Positions 51,501-60,114 are shown, counted from the stretch's first letter. The stretch is 64,000 bases of DNA from Apodemus sylvaticus (GCF_947179515.1 NC_067495.1:91673423-91737422), one strand, 5' to 3'. Numbers and translations are program-made. Notes: generated by a model from the letters alone, not told the origin.

Positions 51501-52592
51501 ACACTACTCTGCACTTTTTTTTGAGGTCACTTATATGTATCCCAGGCTGGCCTCAAACTTGTGTGACATAAGCTGGACTTGAACTTCTGATATTCCTGCT
51601 TCCAACTCCTGAACACCGGGACTTAAATGTGCACCAGCACTCTGAGTTTGCAAGAGCTGAGCTAGGCCAACACTATGCCAACTGCGCTACAGCCCCAGTC
51701 CAATTTAAACAAAAATAATTACACTGGACATGGTTCTGCATGCCTGTAACCCCAGCAAGGTGGCAGAAGGATCCCCAGTTCAAGACGATCTTGATCCGCA
51801 TAGGGTGCCGATGTCCCCCAAATCAAAGGGCAAGGAATTCAGTCCAGTAATTGAACACTTTCTTAGCAGGTGCAAGACCCTAAGACATGCCCCAAAACTT
51901 CAAGAAAAATGAAAGAAGGTGAATGCTTTGCCCAAAGCTACACTGAAGTAGAATTTGAACCCAGGCAGGGCACTGGGGTCTTGATGTCACTCACACATAA
52001 AAGTCATGCTATTTTATAGGAAGTCAGTTAGAAATCTGTATTTTCATTCACATAATAAACAACTGCAGGGTTGTATATGGATATTCACCATGATTATTTC
52101 TGGATGATGAAATAAGGAGGCTTCATTTCCATTATATCATTTTTACCACTAACTTGTTTGCAATGACTATGCATTAGTTTTATAACACCCCCCCCAAAAA
52201 AAGCCAGCCACCATTAACAAAACAAAATGACAAAAAAAAAAAACAAAACAAAACCCTATATTGTCAAGTTAGCACAGATTTTATCTCAGGAACGCAATGG
52301 GCATGGTCTAAAACTCAGAAAGCCATTTTCTTTATGATGTCTGTCCAACACCTTGACTTTACCTTTATAGGCATTCAGAGAAATAACTGGTGAACACAGA
52401 AAGGATGTTGTGGCACCTTAGTAAGGGTGACCTTATTATGTTTTCAATAATACTTATAAGGGATCCATGCAATATCTAATACTTGGTTCTTAATCTTTTC
52501 TACATCACAGATTCATTTAAGAATCTGAAGTGTTGGTGTACACCTTTAATTCCAGCACTGGGAATGCAGAGGACACAGAGAAACCTTGTTTC

Positions 52593-52624
<32 letters not shown>

Positions 52625-53776
52625 AAGAATTTGAAGAAAGGAAAACATCTTTTCTAGAAAGGTGCCCATATTTCTGTGGACACATAATTAATTTTCTTAT
52701 GCTTAGGATAAAGACATGTTTTATTTGCCTAACTGAGGGGATCAGGGCATGATTAGCTGGTTTTTAAAGTGGGTTTATTTTAACTGAGAAGATAATCTCT
52801 GTCAGATAACCGTTTTACAGCTCTTTCCTTTGCAGACAGTGTCTCACTATGCAGTCCTGGTTGGCCCTGAACTCAAGAGACCTGTCTGCCTTTGTTGGAG
52901 TGCTGGGATTAAAGTCCTGAGCCACCATGCCCAGCAATTTTACAGCTTTTTCTGAGTCAGCTCCATGAGTTAAAACGGACATTTATCCTAGTTTACAAAT
53001 TAGGATTGTGTCTGCTCTCAACTCTCACCTTTGATGTATAAAGTTCCTTCAGGTCAAACTTCCAGCCCGGTGCTATGCTCAAGGGAAGGAAGTTCAGGAA
53101 CACCTCAGTCATCCCATCGTTTCTCTAACTCTAGCTTCATTACAGCCAAAGAACCCGTGATCAAAAAAAAAAAAAATCACATTGGTCTTAGTCATCCTCT
53201 TGCCCATTTCAACTGTACTTATGGCTAGCTCAAGGCTAGCACTAAACAAGGGCAGAATACAAACCCACACAAAGGGTCTACATGGAACCAAATAATAAAT
53301 GAAAAATTCCCAGTGAAGGATGGAGTGGGAGCGAAGCACTAGCTTCTGGCTATCTCCAATCTCAGGAAAGCTAACACTGGTAATAGTTTAGAGACAGTCT
53401 AAATCTCGGATGGGCTATACAATTTTAAATTTAATATAAAATACATAATATAAAAATTGCTGGGAATAAAAAACGCATCAATAGTATGAGATCTATCCCT
53501 CCAGCTGAAATGCTCCCTTCCTTCTACCAAATACACCCACACAAGTACACGGAAAGAGGAAGGATCACTCCCGATCTCATACCTTATGCAGGCATCAGGG
53601 TCTTCTTGGCAATCAAGGTTGCACATGAAACGTTCCCAGTGCAGCCAGCCCATAGTAGGAGTCCGCGCCAAGCCATTGTCCAACGCTCTGGCTCCAAGAA
53701 TGCTCCAGAAAACTAAAGCTAGAGGGCGAAGAGCAAGCTCACAGACTAGCCGCGTATCTCTGCTCAAAAGCTTCAT
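43125..53776 (-). CDS. Gla: Gla, lysosomal alpha-galactosidase A: full coding span
   Basis: Gla is a lysosomal GH27 hydrolase that removes terminal alpha-galactose from globotriaosylceramide; its loss causes Fabry disease. Joining seven exons (43,125-43,385; 44,221-44,418; 45,628-45,789; 46,764-46,855; 47,932-48,109; 49,056-49,230; 53,583-53,776) gives 419 residues, the mouse length as I remember it. A signal peptide occupies residues 1-31, with predicted cleavage before LDNGLARTP. The nucleophile D170 (LLKFDGC), the acid/base D231 (RNFDDVYD) and glycosylation sequons at N139, N192 and N215 are intact. The start at 53,776 was chosen because it gives the 194-base first coding exon of the family. 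An in-frame ATG two codons upstream (53,782) is also possible. The human C-terminal extension after RLE is absent. Many residues differ from laboratory mouse as I recall it. Confidence 0.96.
43541..43672 (+). repeat. B1 SINE in Gla intron 6
   Basis: Diverged copy, gccgggtgtggtggcacaca to gaaaccttgttttaaaac. Confidence 0.8.
43925..44005 (+). repeat. B1 fragment
   Basis: Contains acttccaggacagccgggac and aaaaattctgtctttt. Confidence 0.5.
44221..44418 (-). CDS. Gla: Gla exon 6
   Basis: The exon has 198 bases, codons 268-333. It encodes LVIGNFGLSWDQQVTQ and AINQDPLGKQGYCFRK, closing the catalytic barrel. The donor is GTAAGT. Confidence 0.96.
44595..44619 (+). repeat. (T)24 homopolymer
   Basis: A T run in Gla intron 5, about 180 bases from exon 6. 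Confidence 0.85.
45015..45208 (-). repeat. B1 SINE with T/C-rich tail
   Basis: Inverted, aagacagggtttctctgtgt to atgcaccaccaccacccggc. Confidence 0.9.
45428..45595 (+). repeat. B1 SINE
   Basis: The copy runs agccaggcagtggtggcaca to accctgtctcgaaaaaac, with CAAAA units after it. Gla exon 5 ends about 30 bases further on. Confidence 0.9.
45628..45789 (-). CDS. Gla: Gla exon 5 (catalytic acid/base)
   Basis: The exon has 162 bases, codons 214-267. It starts PNYTDI with sequon N215, carries the acid/base D231 in RNFDDVYDSW and ends VAGPGGWNDPDM. The frame has no single long open stretch on the track side, but both splice borders fit exactly. Confidence 0.95.
46345..46640 (+). repeat. Possible ancient mammalian repeat
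   Basis: The phrase gtttattctaagtgcaacgg and the following purine-rich stretch resemble an old repeat common in mammals. I cannot name the family. Confidence 0.3.
46764..46855 (-). CDS. Gla: Gla exon 4
   Basis: The exon has 92 bases, codons 183-213. It encodes LALNRTGRSIVYSCEWPL with glycosylation site N192. Splice sites are CATACAG and GTAAGC. Confidence 0.96.
47235..47365 (+). repeat. B1 SINE
   Basis: The copy runs ggctgggcagtggtggcaca to ccagggctacacagagtaag. Confidence 0.85.
47432..47573 (-). repeat. B2 SINE with 3' deletion
   Basis: Inverted, aatatttatttattatatgt to gagccatctctccagctcc. The segment that normally holds the chtrgaggagggc-type phrase is missing. Confidence 0.88.
47675..47845 (+). 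repeat. B3A SINE
   Basis: Contains gccaagtctgacgacctgag and gatccctgggactcatatgg. It lies about 85 bases from Gla exon 3. Confidence 0.65.
47932..48109 (-). CDS. Gla: Gla exon 3 (catalytic nucleophile)
   Basis: The exon has 178 bases, codons 124-183. It carries N139 in a NKT sequon and the nucleophile D170 in DLLKFDGCYCDS. Confidence 0.96.
48160..48184 (+). repeat. (A)25 homopolymer
   Basis: An A run about 50 bases upstream of Gla exon 3. On the sense strand it is a T run near the acceptor. Confidence 0.85.
49056..49230 (-). CDS. Gla: Gla exon 2
   Basis: The exon has 175 bases, codons 65-123. It encodes YLCIDDCWMAPERDSKGR, the active-site strand with D92 and D93. It lies between a TTTCAG acceptor and a GTGAGT donor. 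Confidence 0.96.
49676..49960 (+). repeat. Worn L1 ORF2-type fragment
   Basis: The phrases caatctcattcataatagca, then ggctaggatgcctagagatt and gaataaatggagaaacagta resemble L1 ORF2. No frame survives. Confidence 0.5.
50070..50256 (-). repeat. B1 SINE with (GTTTT)n tail
   Basis: Inverted, gagatggtttctatttgtag to ctgtaccaccacacctggct. Confidence 0.85.
50410..50640 (+). repeat. Probable worn L1 fragment
   Basis: It has the flavour of an L1 3' ORF2 segment (ccaaaacaaatggaataaaa, aggaaatccattgaagcaac). Low certainty. Confidence 0.35.
50650..50725 (+). repeat. ID-type SINE
   Basis: ID pattern, cttggggtgtaggtcagtgc to cacaggggcag. Confidence 0.55.
50788..50962 (+). repeat. B2 SINE
   Basis: Near full length, gggctggagagatggctcag to taataataaatgaatctt. 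Confidence 0.92.
50963..51094 (+). repeat. Internally deleted B2 with altered head
   Basis: The head reads ggggccggagcgagtggagc then cggagcaagcagaggtcctg. The usual gagatggctcagtggttaag is replaced. A second deletion joins acaaccatctgttcagctac. Confidence 0.8.
51255..51345 (+). repeat. Old B1 SINE fragment
   Basis: Contains gcctggtgtggtagcttttg and atctcggcacttgggacccg. Confidence 0.5.
51515..51704 (-). repeat. B4 SINE
   Basis: Inverted B1-like body (atcccaggctggcctcaaac) followed by an inverted ID head (aactgcgctacagccccag). Confidence 0.55.
51910..51995 (-). repeat. MIR fragment
   Basis: Inverted MIR core with gctttgcccaaagctacact and gtagaatttgaacccaggca. Confidence 0.55.
52525..52630 (+). 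repeat. B1 SINE with large internal deletion
   Basis: The head (acacctttaattccagcact) joins directly to acacagagaaaccttgtttc, then CAAAA units. Confidence 0.75.
52832..52937 (-). repeat. B1 SINE
   Basis: Inverted, gtgtctcactatgcagtcct to gagccaccatgcccagc. Confidence 0.75.
53583..53776 (-). CDS. Gla: Gla exon 1 coding part (signal peptide)
   Basis: The exon has 194 coding bases, codons 1-65, with donor GTATGA. The signal peptide core is LALRPLALVFWSILG with an Ala-Arg-Ala cleavage site. The conserved GH27 start ARTPTMGWLHWERFMCNLDC follows. Confidence 0.95.
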
Positions 53777-53794
53777 GGCCATAGAAATCCTTTG

Positions 53795-54108
53795 GTTCAG
53801 TTTCCTTAGTTAAGCTGGGCTTTTAAGTTTACCCTTGGGGCGGACCAATCAGCAATGAACCCACTCAATAATGACATCATCGTTTCTCTGGCAACTGGGC
53901 CGTTATCTCCAAAAATGAACCAATGAACAGTCACGTAAGACATGCATCAGCCAATCATTTTGGCGCTCTCTTTACCTTGGCCCACCCTTTTCCAAAGGAG
54001 GAGGAAGTGCGGCACCTCAGTGATCCCGAGTTTAAGCCGAGAATTGCTCACGTGACCGAGATCTCACATGACGTAGATGCTCACGTGATCAATCGCTTAC
54101 GTGAGCAG
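53795..54108. promoter_or_regulatory. Shared Gla/Hnrnph2 bidirectional promoter
   Basis: The two starts are about 300 bases apart and point away from each other. On the plus strand I see a GC box GGGGCGG (53,837-53,843), three CCAAT boxes (53,845, 53,920 and 53,951), and an E2F-like TTTGGCGC (53,959-53,966). Five TCACGTGA-like sites start at 53,931, 54,048, 54,064, 54,081 and 54,097, and a TGACGTA half-site lies at 54,069. A weak TTAAAA on the Gla side (about 53,820) could act as a TATA-like element. Roles are inferred from motif identity only. Confidence 0.7.
54045..54104 (+). promoter_or_regulatory. Phased array of four TCACGTGA-like palindromes
   Basis: TCACGTGA (54,048), TCACATGA (54,064), TCACGTGA (54,081) and TTACGTGA (54,097) start 16, 17 and 16 bases apart. 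TCACGTGA is the core of USF, MiT/TFE (CLEAR) and related bHLH-Zip sites. Factor identity is inference. Confidence 0.75.
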
Positions 54109-54188
54109 AAGTAGTTCTGGTCGTCGTCTATCGTCTCGCTATAGCCGTTTGAGGGAAGAAGGAGGAAAATCCCCCGGTCTCGTTAGAG
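54109..54188 (+). other. Hnrnph2: Hnrnph2 exon 1 (non-coding, inferred)
   Basis: This GC-rich segment follows the shared promoter and ends AGAG before a GTTGGT donor. Both ends are inferred from promoter position and the first plausible donor. An alternative downstream leader exon in the GC-rich stretch up to about 54,480 cannot be excluded. Confidence 0.4.
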
Positions 54189-54280
54189 GTTGGTGTGCGG
54201 GTGGGAACTGGGGACCCCGGGTGGTGATTAGGAAGAGCAGAGTTGGGTCCGGGGTCGCCTCCGCCTTTTTCGTGCTCAGC

Positions 54281-54330
54281 TCCCCCCCCCCAACCCCGTC
54301 CTCCTCCCCCCTCCCCCTCCCCGAGTGCCG
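54281..54330 (+). repeat. C-rich tract
   Basis: C runs (ctccccccccccaaccccgt, then CCTCC/CCCTCC units) in the GC-rich Hnrnph2 5' region. Confidence 0.8.
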
Positions 54331-55353
54331 GGAAGCGGCCTGCGCTGCGCCTGGTGGGGAAATGGTGGACGGTCGTGACTGTGTGCGTGTTTTTGTAAAT
54401 CAGTTCCTTTGGCCGGATCTCGGGGGACTTTTCCCCTTCCGCCCGCAAGAGGGACCCGTAAGATGAAAAGCGTTTCAAACACGGTCCGGAGTTAGGAGGA
54501 AAAGAAAAGAAAGAAAAAAAACAGTGAGACCCGTGGTCGGAGTATCGCTCCATCCATTCAGGCGCTCAACTATTCAAACTGCTGGATGGTCTTGAGGGGT
54601 CCCGAGGGAATTCCATCCTTCAAAGTAGGAGCTGGGCAAGTGATGCGTGCTCGACAGGCGCCCAATAAATGCTTTTACTTAATTATTTGAACGTTTGTTT
54701 TTCTGCTTATCACGATCGACGAGTTGAATTTTGGTCGCTCGAAAAGTAATAAATTCTTTTTAAAAGGGACACAGTTTAGCACTTCCCAACTCTTATTACA
54801 GTTACAAAGAGTGTGCTGGAACACGGGTATGAGTACACCGATTCTTAACTCATAAATTTTGGTTACTACGTTAGGTAACAGAGTCCTGGTGGCCTTCTCA
54901 GGAAATGTAAGGAAGCAAAACCTCTCAGCCACTAGGGAGGACCTATTGAGGCAGGATGCTGTAGAAATCACCATCATCCCTGGGATGTTGTGTCCAATTA
55001 TTCTTTAAGCAGACTGTTAAGCCTGCACAAAATAAAATTAAAAAATAAGCCATACACTCAATAGCTGTTGTTTACATTTGATGTTCATTCCCCATCCCTG
55101 CACACAAAAAAGTTTTTAATTTTTTTGGTCATTTTTCCCATGCTTATATTTTTGTTCAAAGATTATTTTTGTCCCAACACAGTGAGCTTAAAGAATGACA
55201 AAAATTGAAAGTATATAGTATTAAAAGGTTCCCTTGGGCTCCATTTGTTCTTCTAAGAGTTTATCTTACATGAAGTTACTTTCAAACTGTCTCACAAATT
55301 ATACATTTTATTTCATTCTTGAAAATTTTAATAGAGGTAGGATTATCCTATGA

Positions 55354-55384
55354 ATGTTCATTCATTCATTCATTCATTCATTCA
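55354..55384 (+). repeat. (CATT)n microsatellite
   Basis: About seven CATT units. Confidence 0.9.
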
Positions 55385-55389
55385 ATGTC

Positions 55390-55985
55390 TTTTGGAAATC
55401 TTTGCAGGTAGGGGCAGATCACTTAGTAATTGCATAGGATTCCATTTAAGGTAGAAATATATTTCATCCAATTCTGTTGATGACCATTTAGTCTTCTGAT
55501 TATTTTTTACCATTACAGTCCTGCAGCAAACATTTTTAAAGTATTTCTGACGACCAGATTCCTGGAAGAAACTCTAACAGGGTCAAAGGGTATGTGAATT
55601 CTTATTTTTTAACATAATTGAGATGAATAAAATGGCTTTGATCTTCAGTCATTTAAACTTTTATAACTTTATATTAATGTATAATGTTCCACTTTTCTTC
55701 ATAAAATGCCTTTCAAATACTACATAGTTCAATAAGTCCTGCTCTTAATTTCAGATTATTCCTTAAGGCACATACCCGAAGTGGATTTTCTGTCAGAAGG
55801 TGTGGTAAATATTACCAACATGTTTTTCCAGAATAGTACAGTTTTTAACTCTTCTGGTGAACTCTAGTTTGTGAACTCTCCATAATGTTGACTAATTGTC
55901 ACTGTTGAATTTCCACTATTTTGATGGGTGTTAAAATGTTTATTTTATTTTCAGTTTCATTTTGAATGAAGTTTGAACATGTCCC
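55390..55985 (+). repeat. Ancient L1 3' end fragments
   Basis: Diagnostic phrases are acagggtcaaagggtatgtg, agaaggtgtggtaaatatta and gggtgttaaaatgtttattt, in the order of an L1M 3' end. Confidence 0.55.
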
Positions 55986-56324
55986 AGACTTTTTCCCTAT
56001 ACACTCCTTTTGCCTCTGCATTTAAATTTGTTTTTGAAGTTAGAATCATATCATTATCCCCTTTCCCTCCCTCCAAACCTTCCCATGCTTAAACACCCCT
56101 CCACTGTGCTCGCTTTCAAATTCTTGGCCTCTTTTTCTCTGTTACATATATATATATATTCCCAAATCATAAATATCACCTGCTCAGCATATTTGTGTGC
56201 ATGCTTTGAGGCCTAACCATTTGCTATTAGATAACCAGTTAGTGGGCTTCGCTCTGGGGAAGACATCGCTCTCCACCATCAGCATTCCTTAGTTGCCTGC
56301 AGTCCTATATCCACCTTTGTTGTG

Positions 56325-56473
56325 ATTTGTTCATTTTTGAATAGGGTCTCAACTATGCAACCCTGGCTCTCCTGGAACTCCCTCTGTCTGGCCTGCTGGC
56401 CTCAAACTCAGAGACCTGCCTGCCTCTGTTTCCAGAGTGCTGGGATTAAAGGCACATGCCAGCACACCTATTC
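56325..56473 (-). repeat. B1 SINE
   Basis: Inverted, atagggtctcaactatgcaa to cacatgccagcacaccta. Confidence 0.8.
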
Positions 56474-56491
56474 AATAGGTCATTTAAAAAA

Positions 56492-56680
56492 AAAAGATTT
56501 ATTTATTTGAGTGTTCTGTTTGCACGTATGACCCCTTCTCGACACAGGAGGGTATCAGACAGAACAGGGCATCGGGTCCCATAAATGAATGATCATGAAC
56601 CACCATGTGGTTGCTGGGGATTGAACTCAGGACCTCTGGAAGAGCAGCCAGTACTGCTAACCAGGCTCCTCCATAGGTCA
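56492..56680 (-). repeat. B2 SINE, diverged
   Basis: Inverted, aagatttatttatttgagtg to aagagcagccagtactgcta. The head is truncated. Confidence 0.8.
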
Positions 56681-57643
56681 TTTTAATATTTGCTCATTTC
56701 ACTCAGTCCCCCTTTCCTTCTGTTTGCTCCATTTCCTGAGGTTTGGGGGAGGTACATGCCACATAGCAGTGTGAATGCTGAATTATCACGATTACGAAGC
56801 AAACAAGAGTCTAGTCTACTGTATTAACTGGAGCCCTCGGGGTGCTCTCTTTCTTGATAGTCTTCTCTTTGGAGTTCTGTCCACTTCCATTTTGTGCTCC
56901 ATTAACATTTTTATAGATAGTTTCTGGATCCTGGAACAGAATCAGGATAGTTTGTTTCAATTAGCCCTTCTGCCTCCAGTTGATACACTTCATCAACCAG
57001 TCCTTCTATGTATTTGCCCTCTATGTAGTCTGTGTATCTGCACTTACCTTTGGTGAAGACACAGTTCTACTGATTCATCCATGCACAACTGAGACCTGAA
57101 CCTGGCACCTAAAACTTGTCTGAATGTATAAATTCCCATTAATGTCATCCATTTATCTTTTAGGCTTTAGTAGTTCTGTATTTTATTGGCTTACATTCAT
57201 TGTTTATATTCGTAGGCTATTAATGAATTTGTTGTACTGTCTCATGAGTTTTGTCTTTGAAGAATATTTTCATTTTTATATAATGGGATGTAGTGACACC
57301 TTGTTAGATTTAGTTTTAATTTTCTCTCTGTGGTGTTAATACGTTGGCACAGGACAGAAAATTTAGAATATTTGAAATTATCTAAAGAAAAAAAAGTATC
57401 CATGGAACCAAAAAAATTGTATAGTACTGCTACCTAGAAATAACACCATTAATTATACCTGATATGCAATAGAAATTGGATTAGCACTCAGTAAGTGAAT
57501 GAATTAAAAGTTTTATGCAGTCTTTGTTCATATGGCTCCTTTGAAAAACTTACTGATATGAATTTGTAAAATAATAGTTTTCTTTGTTTCTTACTATATT
57601 GTATATACTTTTTCATGACAATGGTTTTCTAATTTTTTTAAAG

Positions 57644-57696
57644 CCACATTGAAATTGCATTGAGCCAAGCTTGCCACCAAGAGTCCATCAGTCACC
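57644..57696 (+). other. Hnrnph2: Hnrnph2 exon 2 5' UTR part
   Basis: The acceptor is the TTTTTTTAAAG ending at 57,643. The leader before the ATG is 53 bases. The acceptor was chosen by position and pyrimidine tract and was not confirmed. Confidence 0.6.
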
Positions 57697-59046
57697 ATGA
57701 TGCTGAGCACAGAGGGCAGGGAGGGGTTCGTGGTGAAGGTCAGGGGCCTACCTTGGTCCTGCTCAGCGGAGGAAGTGATGCGCTTCTTCTCTGATTGCAA
57801 AATCCAAAATGGCACATCAGGTGTTCGTTTCATCTACACCAGAGAAGGCAGACCAAGTGGTGAAGCATTTGTCGAACTTGAATCTGAAGATGAAGTGAAA
57901 TTGGCTTTAAAGAAAGACAGAGAAACCATGGGACACAGATATGTTGAAGTATTCAAATCCAACAGTGTTGAAATGGATTGGGTGTTAAAGCATACAGGTC
58001 CAAATAGTCCTGATACTGCCAATGATGGTTTTGTACGGCTCAGAGGACTCCCATTTGGCTGTAGCAAGGAAGAAATTGTTCAGTTCTTTTCAGGGTTGGA
58101 AATTGTGCCAAATGGGATGACACTGCCAGTGGACTTTCAGGGACGGAGCACAGGGGAAGCTTTTGTGCAGTTTGCTTCACAGGAGATAGCTGAGAAGGCC
58201 TTAAAGAAACACAAGGAAAGAATAGGGCATAGGTACATCGAAATCTTCAAGAGTAGCCGAGCTGAAGTCCGAACCCACTATGATCCACCTCGAAAGCTCA
58301 TGACTATGCAGCGCCCTGGTCCTTACGATAGGCCAGGGGCTGGACGAGGGTATAATAGCATTGGCAGAGGAGCCGGGTTTGAAAGAATGAGGCGGGGTGC
58401 TTATGGTGGAGGGTACGGAGGCTATGATGACTATGGAGGTTATAATGACGGGTATGGTTTTGGATCTGATAGATTTGGAAGAGACCTAAACTACTGTTTC
58501 TCAGGAATGTCTGATCATAGATATGGGGATGGTGGGTCCAGTTTCCAGAGTACCACAGGGCACTGTGTACACATGAGGGGATTACCATACAGAGCCACTG
58601 AGAATGATATTTACAACTTTTTCTCACCTCTTAACCCCATGAGAGTACACATTGAAATAGGACCTGATGGAAGAGTTACTGGTGAGGCAGATGTTGAGTT
58701 TGCTACTCATGAAGACGCTGTGGCAGCTATGGCAAAAGATAAAGCAAATATGCAGCACAGATATGTGGAGCTCTTCTTGAATTCTACTGCAGGGACAAGT
58801 GGAGGAGCTTATGATCATAGCTATGTAGAGCTCTTTTTGAATTCAACAGCAGGGGCAAGCGGTGGTGCTTACGGTAGCCAGATGATGGGAGGAATGGGTT
58901 TATCCAACCAGTCTAGTTATGGAGGCCCGGCCAGCCAGCAGCTGAGTGGTGGCTATGGAGGGGGTTATGGTGGTCAGAGCAGTATGAGTGGATATGACCA
59001 AGTTCTTCAGGAAAACTCAAGTGACTATCAGTCAAACCTTGCTTAG
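57697..59046 (+). CDS. Hnrnph2: Hnrnph2, heterogeneous nuclear ribonucleoprotein H2
   Basis: This is a nuclear RNA-binding protein that recognises G-runs and regulates splicing and polyadenylation. One uninterrupted 449-residue frame has the family length and order. The three quasi-RRMs start at FVVKVRGLPW (11-20), GFVRLRGLPF (111-120) and HCVHMRGLPY (289-298), with RNP1-like GEAFVEL (55-61), GEAFVQF (153-159) and GEADVEF (329-335). A Gly/Tyr/Arg-rich linker runs about 206-265, with the PY-type nuclear-localisation core RPGPY (206-210) intact. A glycine-rich tail starts about 390. Residues 354-373 and 374-393 are a 20-residue tandem repeat. The start is MetMet at 57,697, in good context (caccATGA). 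A coding region in a single exon is normal for this gene. The intron upstream and X-linked synteny with Gla argue against a processed copy. Confidence 0.97.
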   Translation: MMLSTEGREGFVVKVRGLPWSCSAEEVMRFFSDCKIQNGTSGVRFIYTREGRPSGEAFVELESEDEVKLALKKDRETMGHRYVEVFKSNSVEMDWVLKHTGPNSPDTANDGFVRLRGLPFGCSKEEIVQFFSGLEIVPNGMTLPVDFQGRSTGEAFVQFASQEIAEKALKKHKERIGHRYIEIFKSSRAEVRTHYDPPRKLMTMQRPGPYDRPGAGRGYNSIGRGAGFERMRRGAYGGGYGGYDDYGGYNDGYGFGSDRFGRDLNYCFSGMSDHRYGDGGSSFQSTTGHCVHMRGLPYRATENDIYNFFSPLNPMRVHIEIGPDGRVTGEADVEFATHEDAVAAMAKDKANMQHRYVELFLNSTAGTSGGAYDHSYVELFLNSTAGASGGAYGSQMMGGMGLSNQSSYGGPASQQLSGGYGGGYGGQSSMSGYDQVLQENSSDYQSNLA

Positions 59047-59153
59047 GAAGAGAGGGAGCATCAAATAGCATCTACAGGAATAAAAACTACATTTATAGGA
59101 ACTGGATAGAGTAGGGGGATGTCCAGCATATCCAGTATGATTGGTAAATGGGA

Positions 59154-59159
59154 AATAAA
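59154..59159 (+). terminator. Hnrnph2: Hnrnph2 proximal polyadenylation signal AATAAA (candidate)
   Basis: The hexamer lies about 110 bases after the stop and is followed by a T/C-rich run (59,180-59,212). It may be an alternative short 3' end. Confidence 0.45.
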
Positions 59160-59812
59160 ATTGCTTCTGATCACTATTGATCAGCTTCTTTCTTTCTTTT
59201 TCCTTTTTTTTAAAGAGAACAAACTTTTAAGTTTAACAGTTTCGCATTACAAGCTTGTGATTCATGCTTACTGTAAAGTGAAAGTTAAGATTGTTTTCAA
59301 ACTTTAAGCTCAGCAATTTTGAACACTGAAAATATTCATCTAGGATGTAATAACAAGTTCAGTATTGACCATAACTGTCAAATCCACTTTCAGCTTTTTC
59401 AAGTTAGTTATGTTGTAGGAGTGTACTTAAGCAGTAAGCATATTTAGGTTTAAAGCAGTTTCACTTACGTTAAATGTTGCTCTTATACCACAATACATCA
59501 AAAACTTCAGATGCATGTTGAGAAACATGCTTTTCTGTAAAAAAAAATATATAGGAGCTGTGTCTATGATTCAAAGTGACAACATTTGGCATGTTTGTTA
59601 ATTCTAGCTTTTTGGTTTAATATCCTGTAAGGCACGTGAGTGTACACTTTCACTTTTTTAAAAAAACAAAGATCCGGGACAATTTTGAAATGTGATACCA
59701 ATACATTAGGAGTTTGGCCATGTTATTTGTATGGAATTCCGGGGCTTTGATTTAAATCTTACCTTGTATTGTGAATTCCATTTAGATGTATTGTACTAAG
59801 TGAAACTTGTTA

Positions 59813-59818
59813 AATAAA
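59813..59818 (+). terminator. Hnrnph2: Hnrnph2 distal polyadenylation signal AATAAA
   Basis: A canonical hexamer, followed about 25-35 bases later by a T-rich stretch (59,850-59,870) that could act as the downstream element. Confidence 0.65.
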
Positions 59819-59967
59819 TCTTCCTTTTAAAAACTGGAAAAATCTTGCGTAGTTTGTTTTTTTTTTTTTAACCATGTTCTATTATATGGGCACATAGTAA
59901 CTGGCTTTTAAAGTTCTCTGCTGTTGAAATTTTAATTTTATTCTCAAATATTCCAGGCTATGAATGA

Positions 59968-60110
59968 CTCAAGTTTTGACTGTCCTGCCTCTACTTCCTA
60001 AGTATTGGAATTACAATCATATGTCACTGTCTAGTTTATGCAGTGCTGGGGAACAAACCCAGGGCTGCTTGCATATAAGACAAAAATTGTACCAACAGGG
60101 CTATAGTCAT
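59968..60110 (-). repeat. B4 SINE
   Basis: An inverted B1 half (cctctacttcctaagtattg) is followed by an inverted ID head. Confidence 0.5.
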
Positions 60111-60114
60111 AGCC

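Larger units (their letters stand above)
49231..53582 (-). other. Gla intron 1
   Basis: This is the largest Gla intron. It holds worn L1 ORF2-type pieces (49.68-49.96 and 50.41-50.64 kb), B1, B2, B4 and ID copies, and a MIR fragment. The stretches 51,995-52,500 and 52,940-53,580 look single-copy or unrecognised. Confidence 0.65.
54189..57643 (+). other. Hnrnph2 5' intron
   Basis: The first 300 bases are GC- and C-rich. The rest holds an ancient L1 3' fragment, one B1 and one B2. The stretches 54,490-55,340 and 56,690-57,640 look single-copy. I see no second gene. Confidence 0.55.
59047..59835 (+). other. Hnrnph2: Hnrnph2 3' UTR
   Basis: This AT-rich single-copy sequence follows the TAG stop. 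A first AATAAA (59,154-59,159) could give a short form. A second AATAAA (59,813-59,818) fits the end of a longer form. Family 3' UTRs are of similar size. Confidence 0.75.

Noticed and set aside
54101..54553. 121- and 141-residue open frames on opposite strands after the shared promoter
   Set aside because: Both are by-products of GC-rich, stop-poor sequence at the Hnrnph2 5' end. No known domain; the interval fits a 5' UTR exon and intron start.
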